Source: Pseudomonas syringae
Lineage (GTDB): Bacteria; Pseudomonadota; Gammaproteobacteria; Pseudomonadales; Pseudomonadaceae
Reading direction: 5' to 3'
NCBI RefSeq assembly: GCF_021606685.1
Contig: NZ_WKCB01000015.1
Span: forward strand, 24,672-88,671
Length of the DNA: 64,000 nucleotides
A model generated the notes under the pieces. The model was given only the letters and a program-made list of their open reading frames with translations, was not told the origin of the DNA and ran no database searches. The position numbers were made by a program, and so were the translations under genes. How positions within the stretch are numbered: the first letter of the stretch is position 1; every line of letters begins with the position of its first letter. Positions 24,795-33,777 of the stretch are shown here, piece by piece.

Positions 24795-24852
24795 GGGGGC
24801 ACATCCTCTCCGAGCGAGCTGATGAGCGTTTTATGCCCCCATATATGCCCCC
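24795..24852. promoter_or_regulatory. Putative proximal arm sites of the island 1 integrase
   Basis: ATGCCCCC occurs at 24833-24840 and 24845-24852, 12 bp apart as in the distal pair at 1769-1788. An inverted GGGGGCAC lies at 24795-24802, over the integrase start. Binding by the integrase is inferred from the matching pairs at both ends. Confidence 0.55.
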
Positions 24853-24900
24853 GTCAACTGTGGGATGCCCTGGGATTAGGTGGGAAAACGCGGGCAAGAA

Positions 24901-24942
24901 AAAAGCCGTAAAGCTTTGATTTCTCTGGGCTTTACGGCTTTT
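24901..24942 (-). terminator. Island-borne terminator for the tmRNA gene
   Basis: AAAAGCCGTAAAGC and GCTTTACGGCTTTT form a 14-bp stem, with more T on the minus strand after it. It lies 25 bases past the tmRNA 3' end, inside island 1. The island thus supplies a new terminator for the gene it interrupted. Confidence 0.8.
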
Positions 24943-24966
24943 CTGGGTCTTCCTGGGAAGACTAAA

Positions 24967-25363
24967 TGGTGGAGCCGGGGGGATTTGAACCCCCGTCCGC
25001 CAGTACTCCGCTGTCGGTACTACATGCGTAGCCGTTTCTATTAAGTTAACCCTCAGCGACCCGAAGGGCAGGGTGCTTTGGGCGAGTTGTGTAAGTTTTA
25101 GCCGCTTCGTCCACAACGTACTGCACGGCGATTCTGTTCTATATGACAATCACTTTGGGTTTACAGACATCCCCTGGTGATTGCTGGACCCGAAGGTACC
25201 AGAAGCTCAGGGCTAAGGCTGCTTACGCAGCGAGAGCGAATTCCTGGCCGTAGTTTTCGTCATTGGCAACTATAAGAAGTTGCAACAGTGGATTTACGAG
25301 TTCTGTTACCAACTCGGCATGCACCTAAAGTTTCGCGACCGGCGTCGAATCCTAAACGGCCCC
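24967..25363 (-). ncRNA. ssrA: tmRNA (transfer-messenger RNA)
   Basis: Rescues stalled ribosomes together with SmpB. The 5' end GGGGCCG pairs with the 3' CGGCUCC before ACCA to make the 7-bp acceptor stem. GATTCGACGCC follows at the 5' side and the T-arm GGGTTCAAATCC is at the 3' side. The tag frame lies at 25267-25223 on the minus strand and encodes ANDENYGQEFALAA, then TAA. Length is 397 nt. The 3' end doubles as the attachment site for island 1 and is kept intact by the island. smpB is about 6 kb away. Confidence 0.97.
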
Positions 25364-25467
25364 GTGCTTGTAACTCGTTGTTTCTTAGTGAGTGACAAGC
25401 CTGTGCAGTGTACGCCAAACGTTCGCGGAAGGCCAACCCGGAGGTTGGCTCTGCGCGATCAAGGCGC

Positions 25468-25746
25468 CTATTGGCCGCCTTTGTCGCTGTTTTGCAGGTC
25501 CTGCAGGGCCTTGGAGGTGATTTCGATGCACTTCTTGTCATCACCCGCGGCGTGAGCGGCCTTGGCTTGGGACACGGCAGTGTCTATCTCGCCGCTTTTG
25601 CCACTGGTGTCGGTGGCGAGCAGGGCTCTGCCGTTGTTGATTTTGTCCAGATTGATTTTGCACAGGTCTGGCTCGCCAGCGGCAAAAACAGGGGAGGCCA
25701 GCATCGCTGCGGTAATGAACAAGCCAGCAAGAGCGGAACGCTTCAT
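25468..25746 (-). CDS. Small periplasmic protein, unknown function
   Basis: A 92-aa protein with a Sec signal peptide (MKRSALAGLFITAAMLASPV, cleaved after FA-A). The mature part is about 70 residues, with two cysteines (PDLCKIN, KKCIEI) that may form a disulfide, and two helices with Ala-rich faces (IDTAVSQAKAAHAAGDDKK). Its composition looks like the core genome. It lies between ssrA and the lactate genes on the same strand as the latter, 136 bp after the dehydrogenase gene. The function is unknown. Confidence 0.75.
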   Translation of the reverse strand: MKRSALAGLFITAAMLASPVFAAGEPDLCKINLDKINNGRALLATDTSGKSGEIDTAVSQAKAAHAAGDDKKCIEITSKALQDLQNSDKGGQ

Positions 25747-25882
25747 AGGGTATCTCCTTGCGCAAAAGGGTTCGACGCTACTGGCGTTCGACGGCGGCCA
25801 GCGACATCACTGATGAACCTCGTTCGTCGAGGCTTATGCAGATGACTACGCTGGCGCGCAGGGGTTCTGTTTTTTTGCAGGT

Positions 25883-28693
25883 TTAATGCACGCGGGGCTG
25901 GGTGACGCGGTCCACGAGGTACACCAGGCCGTGGTAATCAATGCCGCCATGCTGGCTCAGGCCGATCTCGCAGGTGCGGCTGGTGGAGATGCCTTCGCTG
26001 CAATATTGCACGGCGTCCTTGAGAGTGCGCAGCGAGTGGGCGTTGAGTTGCGGTGTGGTAAAGCCTTTGTCGCCGGCAAAACCACAACAGTGGATGCCTT
26101 CCGGGATAACCACGGTGTTGGAGCAGCGTCGGGCCAGGTCGATCAATGCCTGGCTTTCCCCCAGGTGCTGGGTGCTGCAGGTGACGTGCACGGCGATCGG
26201 TGCTTCCTGGGGCGTAAAGTCGAGACGGTCCATCAGGTGCGTGCGGATGAAGCGTACCGGATCGTAGAGATCCAGGCGCGTTTCGCCCAGGTCTTGCACC
26301 AGGCGCAGGGTGCAGGGGCTGGTGTCGCAGTAGATCGGGTCGAGGCCGCCACGGCTGGCGTGGAGCAGGGCGCCGATCAGTTCCTGACGCTTGTGCTCGG
26401 CCTGTTCGGCATAGCCCTTGGAGGCGAAAGGCTGGCCGCAGCACAGGTTGTCCTGATTGTCGGGGAAGGCTACTTGGTAACCGGCTTTTTCCAGCAGGCT
26501 ACGGGTCTTGTCGTACAGCGACATCTGCTCCTTATCAACGGCCGCCGGGCCCATGGCACGTGAGACGCAGGCCGCGAGGTAGACCACCCGCGGCCGTTCA
26601 TCGGCCACGGCCGGGCTGAAGCGAATGGCTTTTTCCGGCTGCGGCATGGCGTTGCTCCACTGCGGGATCTGCCCCTTGGACAGCCGTGTCAGCGTGGCGG
26701 ACAGTTTTGTCAGGCGTGGTGCGCCCAGCAGCATGCGTGCGCCATTGGCAACATGCAGGGTAAAGCGCGCACCTTGCAGCGCCGTGGCGAAATGGGTGGC
26801 GAGCCATTCGGCAGTTTTCGTACGGTCGGCGTCACGACTGCGCAGCTTTTTCACCAGGTCACCGGTATTGATTCCCACAGGGCAGCGTTGGGCGCACAGG
26901 CCGGTGGCCGCGCACGTCTCGATGCCTTGGTAGTGGAAAGCTGCTTCCAGTTCGGTGGTGTCGACGCCGGCGCGCTGCTTCGCCTGGATATCCCGCCAGA
27001 TCACAATGCGCTGGCGTGGGCTCAGAGTCAGGCCTTTGGAGGGGCAGACCGGTTCGCAGAAACCACACTCGATGCACTTATCCACAAGCTCGTCGGCCGC
27101 AGGCAGCGGCTTGAGGTGCTTGAGGTGGATCTGCGGGTCCTCGCTAAGCACCACATCGGGGTTGAGAATGCCGTTGGGGTCCAGCAGGCGCTTGAGTTGC
27201 CACATCAATTGATAGGCATCGCTGCCCCATTCCAGCTCGACAAAGGGCGCCATATTGCGGCCAGTGCCGTGTTCGGCCTTTAGCGAGCCACCGAATTCCA
27301 CCGCCACCAGTTGCGCGACGTCGTCCATGAACGCCTGGTAGCGTGCGACTTCTTCCGCGCTGTTGAAGCCTTGGGTGAACACGAAATGCAGATTGCCTTC
27401 CAGGGCGTGTCCGAAAAGGATGGCTTCGTCGTAGTGATGCTTGTCGAACAGTTCGATCAAGCGGTTCACGCCGATGGCGAGTTGCTCGACCGGAAAGGTG
27501 ACGTCTTCGATAATCACCGTGCTGCCGGTTTTGCGGACGGCGCCAACCGCGGGGAAGGTGTCTTTGCGGATTGCCCACAGGCGGGCGTTTTCCAGCGGGT
27601 CTTGGGTGAAGTCGACTTGTTTCTCCACGGGGAAGCAAGCCAGGGACGCCATGATCAGCGCCAATTGCTCATGCAGCAGTGAAGGCGTAGCGGCGCGGGA
27701 TTCAATCAGCAACGCGCAGGCATTTTCCGACAGGTGCTGTACGAAAGCAGGCATGCCGGGTTTGTCCTGCACCGAGCGCATGCTGCGTCGGTCCAGCAGC
27801 TCAACAGCCGAGACGGGTTGGGTTTTCAGCACGGTGACCGCATTGCAGCAGGTCTCGACATCGGGGAACACAATCAGCGCCGAGGCTTTATTGGGGTGGT
27901 CGACCACGGTGTCGTAGGTCACGGCGCTGATGAACCCCAGCGTGCCCTCGGAACCCACCAGCAAATGGCTGAGGATATCCAACGGCTCATCGAAGTCCAC
28001 CAGGGCATTGAGTGACAGGCCAGTGGTATTTTTCAGACGGTATTTGTGGCGGATTTTGGCCGCCAGTTCGGCATTTGCCCGCGTCTCTCGACCCAGTGTC
28101 GCAAGGCGTTCGAGCAGTGCACCGTGCTGTTCACGAAACGCCGTGACACTAATGGCATCTTCCGTGTCCAGCCGGCTGCCGTCAGCCAGGACCAGGCGAA
28201 TGCCGGCCAGGGTGTGGTAGGTGTTTTGTGCCGTGCCGCAGCACATGCCGCTGGCATTGTTGGCGACTATGCCGCCGATCTTGCAGGCGTTGATGGAAGC
28301 CGGGTCCGGCCCGATCTTGCGCCCGTACGGCGCGAGCCAAGCGTTGGCCTGCGCGCCGATCACGCCCGGTTGCAGGCGGATCTGCGTGCCTTGCCCGCGA
28401 ATCTCCCGGCCATTCCAATTGTCGCCCAACACGATCAGCACTGAGTCGCTGATGGCTTGCCCGGACAGGCTGGTGCCTGCTGCGCGGAAGGTCACCGGCA
28501 CGCGGTCACGCTGGGCCAGTTGCAGCAGCGCCACCACTTCGTCTTCCGATTCCACACGGATCACCAGTTGTGGGATCAGTCTGTAAAAGCTGGCGTCGGT
28601 GCCGAAAGCGAGGGTGGAAAGTGGATCGTCGAAACGCCGATTGTTCGGGATCAACTGTACGACGTCGCTCAGAAAAGCAGCAGGCAGGCTCAT
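25883..28693 (-). CDS. Quinone-dependent D-lactate dehydrogenase, FAD/Fe-S fusion
   Basis: A 936-aa protein that joins a GlcD-like flavoprotein to a GlcF-like iron-sulfur part. The FAD-binding PCMH domain lies at about residues 35-260 (TFRAAGTSLSGQAIS, GGIVANNASGMCCG). The FAD-oxidase C domain runs to about 480. Two 4Fe-4S motifs (CIECGFCEPVCP, CAATGLCAQRCP) and two CCG domains (CCGQPF, CCGFAGDKGF) follow. This is the architecture of the NAD-independent D-lactate dehydrogenase encoded with lldP in Pseudomonas (PA4772, Dld-II), which oxidises D-lactate to pyruvate and passes electrons to the membrane quinone pool. It lies 70 bp after lldP, in one operon under LldR. Confidence 0.9.
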   Translation of the reverse strand: MSLPAAFLSDVVQLIPNNRRFDDPLSTLAFGTDASFYRLIPQLVIRVESEDEVVALLQLAQRDRVPVTFRAAGTSLSGQAISDSVLIVLGDNWNGREIRGQGTQIRLQPGVIGAQANAWLAPYGRKIGPDPASINACKIGGIVANNASGMCCGTAQNTYHTLAGIRLVLADGSRLDTEDAISVTAFREQHGALLERLATLGRETRANAELAAKIRHKYRLKNTTGLSLNALVDFDEPLDILSHLLVGSEGTLGFISAVTYDTVVDHPNKASALIVFPDVETCCNAVTVLKTQPVSAVELLDRRSMRSVQDKPGMPAFVQHLSENACALLIESRAATPSLLHEQLALIMASLACFPVEKQVDFTQDPLENARLWAIRKDTFPAVGAVRKTGSTVIIEDVTFPVEQLAIGVNRLIELFDKHHYDEAILFGHALEGNLHFVFTQGFNSAEEVARYQAFMDDVAQLVAVEFGGSLKAEHGTGRNMAPFVELEWGSDAYQLMWQLKRLLDPNGILNPDVVLSEDPQIHLKHLKPLPAADELVDKCIECGFCEPVCPSKGLTLSPRQRIVIWRDIQAKQRAGVDTTELEAAFHYQGIETCAATGLCAQRCPVGINTGDLVKKLRSRDADRTKTAEWLATHFATALQGARFTLHVANGARMLLGAPRLTKLSATLTRLSKGQIPQWSNAMPQPEKAIRFSPAVADERPRVVYLAACVSRAMGPAAVDKEQMSLYDKTRSLLEKAGYQVAFPDNQDNLCCGQPFASKGYAEQAEHKRQELIGALLHASRGGLDPIYCDTSPCTLRLVQDLGETRLDLYDPVRFIRTHLMDRLDFTPQEAPIAVHVTCSTQHLGESQALIDLARRCSNTVVIPEGIHCCGFAGDKGFTTPQLNAHSLRTLKDAVQYCSEGISTSRTCEIGLSQHGGIDYHGLVYLVDRVTQPRVH

Positions 28694-28763
28694 CGGTCCT
28701 CCAGAAATAGCTGACGCCGGACGCAGTGTCCGACGTCGATTCTTACCCTATTGCATGCAGGTT

Positions 28764-30458
28764 TCAGTGCACCAGCATACCGGTGAACCAGTAGGCCTGG
28801 GCCAGCGTAATCAGCCCGACGATCGTGGCGAAGAACAGGCTGTGCTTGAGGGTAAAGCGGAACAGATCGGATTCCTTGCCCACCAGGCCTGTGGCTGCGC
28901 AGGCCACTGCGATCGATTGTGGCGAGATCATCTTGCCGGTCACGCCGCCGCTGGTGTTTGCGGCGACCAGCAACGTGTCGTTAACACCGATCTGGTGAGC
29001 CGTGGTGGCTTGGAGCGAGCTGAACAGGGCATTGGACGAGGTGTCGGAGCCCGTCAGAAAAACGCCCAGCCAGCCGAGGAATGGCGAGAAGAACGGGAAG
29101 GCTGCACCGGTGCCAGCCAACACCAGGGCCATGGTCGACGACATGCCGGAGTAGTTAGTAACAAAAGCGAAGGCCAGCACCATGCCGATAGACAAGATTG
29201 GCCAGCGCAGTTCGTAGAAGGTTTCTCTCAAAGTGGTAAGACCAGTTTTTATATCGATCTTGAGGACCAGCATCGAAATCAGCGCCGAGAAGAAAATCGC
29301 GGTGCCGGTGGCCGAGATCGGGTCCAGTTTGAACACTGCCGGGATTGCGGTCGGGTTGGTGACAATCGGTGCAACTTTGACCACCAGCTGATCCAGGTGC
29401 GGGATCGCGAAGTTGAACACCCAGCTGTACATCGAGCCGCCGGCTGCAAACATTGCCTTGAACGGTTTGAGGGTCCAGATAGTGACCAGTACGGTGAGGA
29501 TCAGGAACGGCGACCAGGCCTTGAAAATCTGCCCCAGGCTGTAGGGCGAGGCGACGGTGCGGCGCGGCTGGCCGAAACCGCCAGCGTTGGCGGTGACAGC
29601 GGCGCTGGAGGTGGCGCCGGCAATCTGCGCGCCTACGGTGCGCTTGGGTTGCCAGACTTTCAGGAACAGCGTCAGGGCGATCAGGCTGGCCAGGGCCGAA
29701 GTGATATCCGGCAGCTCCGGGCCGATGAAGTTGGAGGTGAAGTACTGGGTGATGGCAAAGCTCAAGCCAGCGACCAGCGCGGCCGGCCAGGTTTCGCGCA
29801 CACCGCGCAGGCCGTCCATCATGAACACCAGCCAGAACGGTACGAACAGCGACAGCAAAGGCAGTTGGCGGCCGGTCATGGCGCCGATCTTGAACGCATC
29901 AATGCCGGTCACCTGGCCTGCAACGATGATCGGGATTCCCAATGCGCCAAAGGCTACGGGGGCCGTGTTGGCAATCAGGCACAGGCCGGCGGCGTAGAGC
30001 GGGTTGAACCCCAGGCCCACCAACAACGCGGCGGTGATCGCCACGGGTGCGCCGAAGCCGGCGGCACCTTCCAGGAACGCGCCGAAGCAGAAGCCGATGA
30101 GCAGCACTTGCAGGCGCTGGTCGTCGGTGATCGACAGGACCGAGCTGCGGATAACTTCGAACTGGCCGCTCTTGACCGTCAGTTTGTAGAGAAACACTGC
30201 CGCCACGATGATCCAGGCGATAGGCCACAGCCCGTAGGCAAAGCCATAACCTGCGGCTGCCAGCGCCATGTCTACCGGCATCTGGAAGGCGAAGATTGCG
30301 ACCAGGATCGAAAGCGCCAGCGTTATGCTCCCGGCAACGTGGCCTTTGAGGCGAAACACGGCCAGGGCCAGGAAGAAGAATACGATCGGGATGACGGCGG
30401 CCAGTGCGGACAGGCCGAGGCTGCCGAGCGGGCTATAGAGCTGTTGCCAGGTTTGCAT
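28764..30458 (-). CDS. lldP: L-lactate permease
   Basis: A 564-aa inner-membrane transporter of the LctP family, with about 13 hydrophobic segments. Family signatures are visible: [49 protein letters not shown] and [20 protein letters not shown]. It imports lactate (and probably glycolate) with protons. It is the first gene of the lactate operon, with the LldR palindrome 42 bp upstream of its start. The dehydrogenase gene follows after 70 bp; lldD, which usually comes next in Pseudomonas, is missing. Confidence 0.95.
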   Translation of the reverse strand: MQTWQQLYSPLGSLGLSALAAVIPIVFFFLALAVFRLKGHVAGSITLALSILVAIFAFQMPVDMALAAAGYGFAYGLWPIAWIIVAAVFLYKLTVKSGQFEVIRSSVLSITDDQRLQVLLIGFCFGAFLEGAAGFGAPVAITAALLVGLGFNPLYAAGLCLIANTAPVAFGALGIPIIVAGQVTGIDAFKIGAMTGRQLPLLSLFVPFWLVFMMDGLRGVRETWPAALVAGLSFAITQYFTSNFIGPELPDITSALASLIALTLFLKVWQPKRTVGAQIAGATSSAAVTANAGGFGQPRRTVASPYSLGQIFKAWSPFLILTVLVTIWTLKPFKAMFAAGGSMYSWVFNFAIPHLDQLVVKVAPIVTNPTAIPAVFKLDPISATGTAIFFSALISMLVLKIDIKTGLTTLRETFYELRWPILSIGMVLAFAFVTNYSGMSSTMALVLAGTGAAFPFFSPFLGWLGVFLTGSDTSSNALFSSLQATTAHQIGVNDTLLVAANTSGGVTGKMISPQSIAVACAATGLVGKESDLFRFTLKHSLFFATIVGLITLAQAYWFTGMLVH

Positions 30459-30499
30459 ATGGGGTGGCCCCTGATTGTTGTTGTTTGGTCAGCTTGGGT

Positions 30500-30516
30500 A
30501 ATTGGTAATACCAATT
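30500..30516. promoter_or_regulatory. LldR operator
   Basis: AATTGGTAATACCAATT is a perfect palindrome around one base, in the divergent region between lldP and lldR. The TTGGTnnTACCAA-like form is what FadR/LldR-type GntR regulators bind. It should control lldP and probably lldR. Confidence 0.8.
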
Positions 30517-30709
30517 TACAATCGCTGTCGGCTAGGTTAAAAGGCTTGGGGGCGGTGTGTCAATTTGCCGCCTGCGAAACTTTGGTCGTAGTTCGGCAGA
30601 CGCGGCGATCTGAGCGGGTAAATCGAGGGTGTTCTGGTACGTGCTGTCAGAGCGGCGATAGGCCAGAATAGAGGGCCCGGCGAGTGGTCGGGATGGTGGA
30701 GAGTGAGCT

Positions 30710-31477
30710 ATGGGGTTTGATCAGGTGCGTCAGCGCCGTTTGTCTGACGATATTGTCGAGCAGCTTGAGGGCATGATCCTTGAGGGCACGCTGAAGTCGG
30801 GCGAGCGCTTGCCGGCCGAGCGCGCGCTGGCCGAGCAGTTTGGCGTGTCGCGTCCGTCGCTGCGGGAGGCGATTCAGAAGCTGGCGGCCAAGGGCTTGCT
30901 GGTGAGTCGTCAAGGAGGCGGCAATTATGTTGCGGATTCCCTGGGCTCGACCTTCAGCGATCCGCTGCTGCATCTGTTGGAAAACAACCCCGAGGCTCAG
31001 CGTGATCTGCTGGAGTTTCGTCAGACCCTTGAGGCTTCTTGCGCGTACTACGCTGCCCTGCGCGCTACGGAGGTTGATCGCGAGCGGCTGACTGCAGCGT
31101 TCGAGGCGCTGCAGGATTGCTACACCCGCGCCGATGACGTGAGTCGAGCCGAGGAGGGCGCGGCGGATGCGAGGTTTCACTTGGCGATTGCCGAGGCCAG
31201 CCACAACGCAGTGTTGTTGCACACCATTCGTGGCTTGTTCGACCTGCTCAAGCGTAACGTGGTGACCAACATTGGCGGCATGTACCAGCAACGCACAGAA
31301 ACCCGCGACATGCTGATAAGCCAGCACCGGGATTTGTACCTGGCAATCGTCGAGGGCCGTGCCGAGCAGGCGCGGGACGTTTCAACACGCCACCTGTTGT
31401 ATGTGCAGGAGGTGTTGGAAGAGGTGCGTCAAGAGGTTCAGCGCGTGGCGCGTGCGGAGCGGCGTAAGGGGATGTAG
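30710..31477 (+). CDS. lldR: GntR/FadR-family lactate-responsive regulator
   Basis: A 255-aa protein. The N-terminal winged helix is typical of GntR proteins (RRLSDDIVEQLEGMILEGTL, GERLPAERALAEQFGVSRPS, LREAIQKLAAKGLLVSRQGG). A C-terminal helical FCD effector domain follows, with metal-binding His/Asp residues (RFHLAIAEASHNAV and SQHRDLYLAIVEG). It is divergent from lldP and next to a matching palindrome. In P. aeruginosa and P. stutzeri the orthologue represses the lactate operon and is released by lactate. GGAGAG precedes the ATG. Confidence 0.93.
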   Translation: MGFDQVRQRRLSDDIVEQLEGMILEGTLKSGERLPAERALAEQFGVSRPSLREAIQKLAAKGLLVSRQGGGNYVADSLGSTFSDPLLHLLENNPEAQRDLLEFRQTLEASCAYYAALRATEVDRERLTAAFEALQDCYTRADDVSRAEEGAADARFHLAIAEASHNAVLLHTIRGLFDLLKRNVVTNIGGMYQQRTETRDMLISQHRDLYLAIVEGRAEQARDVSTRHLLYVQEVLEEVRQEVQRVARAERRKGM

Positions 31478-31501
31478 CCGAGGGCTACATCCTCACAAGG
31501 A

Positions 31502-31984
31502 TCAGTCTTCCTTGCCCTTGTTGCGTACGGCGCGGTGCAGTTCGCGGTTGGAATCACGCTCGCGCTCGGTATCGCGCTTGTCGTATTCCTTCTTGCCCTT
31601 GCCCAAGGCGATCTCGCACTTGACCAAGTGCTTGCTCCAGTACCAGGACAGGCAGACGCAGGCATAGCCCTTCTGCTGTACCGCCTGGGCGAGCTTTTCC
31701 AGTTCGCGCGCATTGAGCAAGAGCTTGCGCGTGCGCACCGGGTCGGCAATCACGTGGGTGCTCGCGGTGGTCAGCGGAGTGATGTGACTGCCGAGCAGCC
31801 ACGCCTCGCCGTCCTTGAGCAGCACATAGCTGTCGACCAGTTGCAGCTTGCTGGCGCGCAGACTTTTTACTTCCCAGCCGGCCAGGACCAGACCAGCCTC
31901 GAAACGATGTTCGATGAAGTAATCGTGTCGCGCCTTTTTATTTTGCGCGATGGTCCCTGTGGGGTGTTTCTTTTGTTTAGCCAT
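31502..31984 (-). CDS. smpB: SmpB, tmRNA-binding protein
   Basis: A 160-aa protein that delivers tmRNA to stalled ribosomes. It starts at the ATG at 31984 ([20 protein letters not shown]); the frame is open upstream but the extra residues do not fit the family. The oligonucleotide-binding barrel is recognisable ([38 protein letters not shown]), with the basic tail that enters the mRNA channel ([20 protein letters not shown]). ssrA is about 6 kb away. It ends close to the 3' end of lldR, which converges on it. Confidence 0.97.
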   Translation of the reverse strand: MAKQKKHPTGTIAQNKKARHDYFIEHRFEAGLVLAGWEVKSLRASKLQLVDSYVLLKDGEAWLLGSHITPLTTASTHVIADPVRTRKLLLNARELEKLAQAVQQKGYACVCLSWYWSKHLVKCEIALGKGKKEYDKRDTERERDSNRELHRAVRNKGKED

Positions 31985-32152
31985 AGGGGCGGCATTATAG
32001 GGAGTTGCGAGCGTGTCGGCTACGGTCAACCTGCGTGCTTGAGCGTGTTGGACGAATCCCGGACAATGCGGGCAGTTCTCTGGTTTTTTTCTTTCGCGGA
32101 TCGGGCTGTTCTTTCGCGATGTTTGCCGCTCAGCTGTGGAAATAACGCACAC

Positions 32153-32587
32153 ATGACGACGCATATTCAACGTTCAGCGCTGCTGCCCTATCCGGCACAG
32201 GCGCTCTATGACCTGGTCAACGACGTGGCGCGTTACCCGGAATTCTTGCCTTGGTGTTCAACGGCCGAAGTGCTGGAAAGCAGTGATGAGCATATGGTTG
32301 CCAGTGTTGGGGTGGCGAAGGGCGGGCTTAGTCAGCACTTTGTTACGCGGAACGTGCTGGTGCCGGGTAACTCCATCGAAATGAACCTGCAGGAAGGCCC
32401 GTTTACCCAGTTGCATGGTGTATGGGTGTTCAAGGCACTGACCGACAAGGCGTGCAAGATCAGCCTGGACCTTTCATTTGATTACGCCGGGCCTATTGTT
32501 CGCGCGACGCTGGGGCCTTTGTTCAATCAGGCGGCCAATACCTTGGTGGATGCATTCTGTCAGCGCGCCAAGCAGTTGCATGGTTGA
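32153..32587 (+). CDS. ratA: RatA/Coq10-like START-domain protein
   Basis: A 144-aa protein of the polyketide-cyclase/START family (SRPBCC fold): [20 protein letters not shown], the [11 protein letters not shown] strand, and a C-terminal helix [20 protein letters not shown]. Homologues bind ubiquinone (Coq10-like). In E. coli RatA was described as a toxin that blocks 70S association; whether that applies here is unknown. It overlaps rnfH by 8 bases, the usual ratA-rnfH pair, and is divergent from smpB. Confidence 0.88.
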   Translation: MTTHIQRSALLPYPAQALYDLVNDVARYPEFLPWCSTAEVLESSDEHMVASVGVAKGGLSQHFVTRNVLVPGNSIEMNLQEGPFTQLHGVWVFKALTDKACKISLDLSFDYAGPIVRATLGPLFNQAANTLVDAFCQRAKQLHG

Positions 32588-32882
32588 TATAGAGGTGGTG
32601 TATGCCGCCGAAGATCGCCAGGTTCTGTTGGTGGTGACGGTGCCGGCGGGGACCAGCTTGCGGGCGGCGGTGCAGGCTTGCGGCATTGCGGCGCAGTTCC
32701 CCGCGCTGAACCTGGCTGATTGCCCCTTGGGGGTATTCGGTAAAGTGGTTGCCGATCCCGAGGCGCGTGCCGCGCAGCCGGGTGATCGTATTGAGATTTA
32801 CCGGCCCCTGCTGGCAGATCCTAAAGAAGTGCGCAGGTTGCGTGCGGCCAGGGCGGCCTTGGTCAAACAACAGAATTCCTAG
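32580..32882 (+). CDS. rnfH: RnfH-family ubiquitin-like protein
   Basis: A 100-aa protein of the UPF0125/RnfH family with a beta-grasp fold: [35 protein letters not shown], then GVFGKVV and GDRIEIYRPLLADPKEVRRL. It is always found next to ratA; the pair was proposed as a toxin-antitoxin system (PasT-PasI) in some enterobacteria, which is disputed. The start lies within the last codons of ratA, so the two are translationally coupled. Confidence 0.9.
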   Translation: MVDIEVVYAAEDRQVLLVVTVPAGTSLRAAVQACGIAAQFPALNLADCPLGVFGKVVADPEARAAQPGDRIEIYRPLLADPKEVRRLRAARAALVKQQNS

Positions 32883-32910
32883 GTCTGCCAAATAGCAGGC
32901 ACCTTGCCTC

Positions 32911-33043
32911 TGTGGCGAGCGGGCTTGCCCGCGTTGGGTGGCGAAGCCGCCCCAATCCCAGACGCCTCTCAATGACTGACGCACCGCAGTGGTCTCTGTT
33001 GGGGCCGCTTCGCAGCCCAGCGCGGGCAAGCCCGCTCGCCACA
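32911..33043. repeat. REP doublet (REPIN)
   Basis: TGTGGCGAGCGGGCTTGCCC at 32911-32930 (extended by GCG) and its inverse at 33021-33043 flank about 85 bp. Paired inverted REPs of this type are the mobile REPINs of the fluorescens group. It sits between the convergent rnfH and bamE genes. Confidence 0.85.
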
Positions 33044-33151
33044 ATAGTCTTTTGCAATAGCTTTGAGTTCAGCGAGTATTGTGTTGCGCCTATGCAAACA
33101 GCAAGCAATAAAAAAACCGGCATGCCGGGTTTTTTATTGAGCGCCGCGGGC

Positions 33152-33679
33152 TTATTGCGGGCTGGTGTCCAGAGGCTGCGGCGTCGGAACAGGTACGGTT
33201 TCTACACCGTCGACGTCTTTCTGGATCTTGTCGAGCAAAGAACCTGGCTTGGCCGGTACTTCGGACTTCTGCTGTTCGCTTTCCTGCGCTGGCGCAGTCA
33301 CGTTGGTGCCGTTGTCCTTGCCGAGCAGGGCTTCATCGCGGCTTACGCCGGGCATGAAGTCACCGGACAGGCTGACGAGCTGGTCATTGCCGTTGAAAAC
33401 GACGCTGACACGTTCCTGTTGGCGTTCACCGCCACCAGGCTGCAGGCTGTAGAGATAATCCCAGCGATCGGCATGGAAAGTGTCGGTCAGCAGGGGGTTA
33501 CCCATGATAAACCGTACTTGCCGTCGGGTCATTCCCGGGCGTAACTGGTCTATCATGTCCTGCGTGACGACATTGCCCTGCTGGATGTCGATTTTGTAAA
33601 CCCCGGGGAATGAACAACCGGCGAGTGCGAGCAGTCCCACAAAGGTGAAACTGGTTAGCAAGAGCTTGGTGTTTTGCAT
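33152..33679 (-). CDS. bamE: BamE (OmlA/SmpA), outer-membrane assembly lipoprotein
   Basis: A 175-aa lipoprotein. The signal peptide ends in the lipobox LALAGC, so the mature protein starts at Cys22. The BamE domain follows ([20 protein letters not shown], then [20 protein letters not shown]). The tail rich in Pro, Glu and Gln is longer than in E. coli, as is usual in Pseudomonas. It is part of the BAM complex that inserts beta-barrel proteins. It is divergent from fur. Confidence 0.95.
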   Translation of the reverse strand: MQNTKLLLTSFTFVGLLALAGCSFPGVYKIDIQQGNVVTQDMIDQLRPGMTRRQVRFIMGNPLLTDTFHADRWDYLYSLQPGGGERQQERVSVVFNGNDQLVSLSGDFMPGVSRDEALLGKDNGTNVTAPAQESEQQKSEVPAKPGSLLDKIQKDVDGVETVPVPTPQPLDTSPQ

Positions 33680-33777
33680 CGGTGGGCGACTTCCACTATC
33701 TTGGCTGGGACAACGTAAACGCCGATCATACCCGTATTAAGAGAAGCTGCGAAGCAGCATCCGCGAGAAAGCTAACC

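Larger units (their letters stand above)
1712..24966. mobile_element. Island 1: 23.3-kb ssrA-integrated genomic island
   Basis: Bounded by the 19-base direct repeat of the ssrA 3' end, with its integrase at the right end. Paired (A/G)TGCCCCC repeats lie at both ends (1769-1788 and 24833-24852). Cargo includes restriction, TIR and RelA/SpoT-type genes, a recombinase-ParB operon, a resolvase and an AlpA/AAA ATPase pair. Gene density and codon use are uneven, with AT-rich stretches (for example 4100-5150) and long gene-poor gaps, unlike the core to its right. No conjugation apparatus or relaxase is visible, so it would need help to transfer. Confidence 0.85.

Noticed and set aside
28599..30671. 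A 690-codon frame opposite lldP
   Set aside because: Gln-, Arg- and Gly-rich composition is that of the complement of a membrane protein; lldP is clear on the minus strand.
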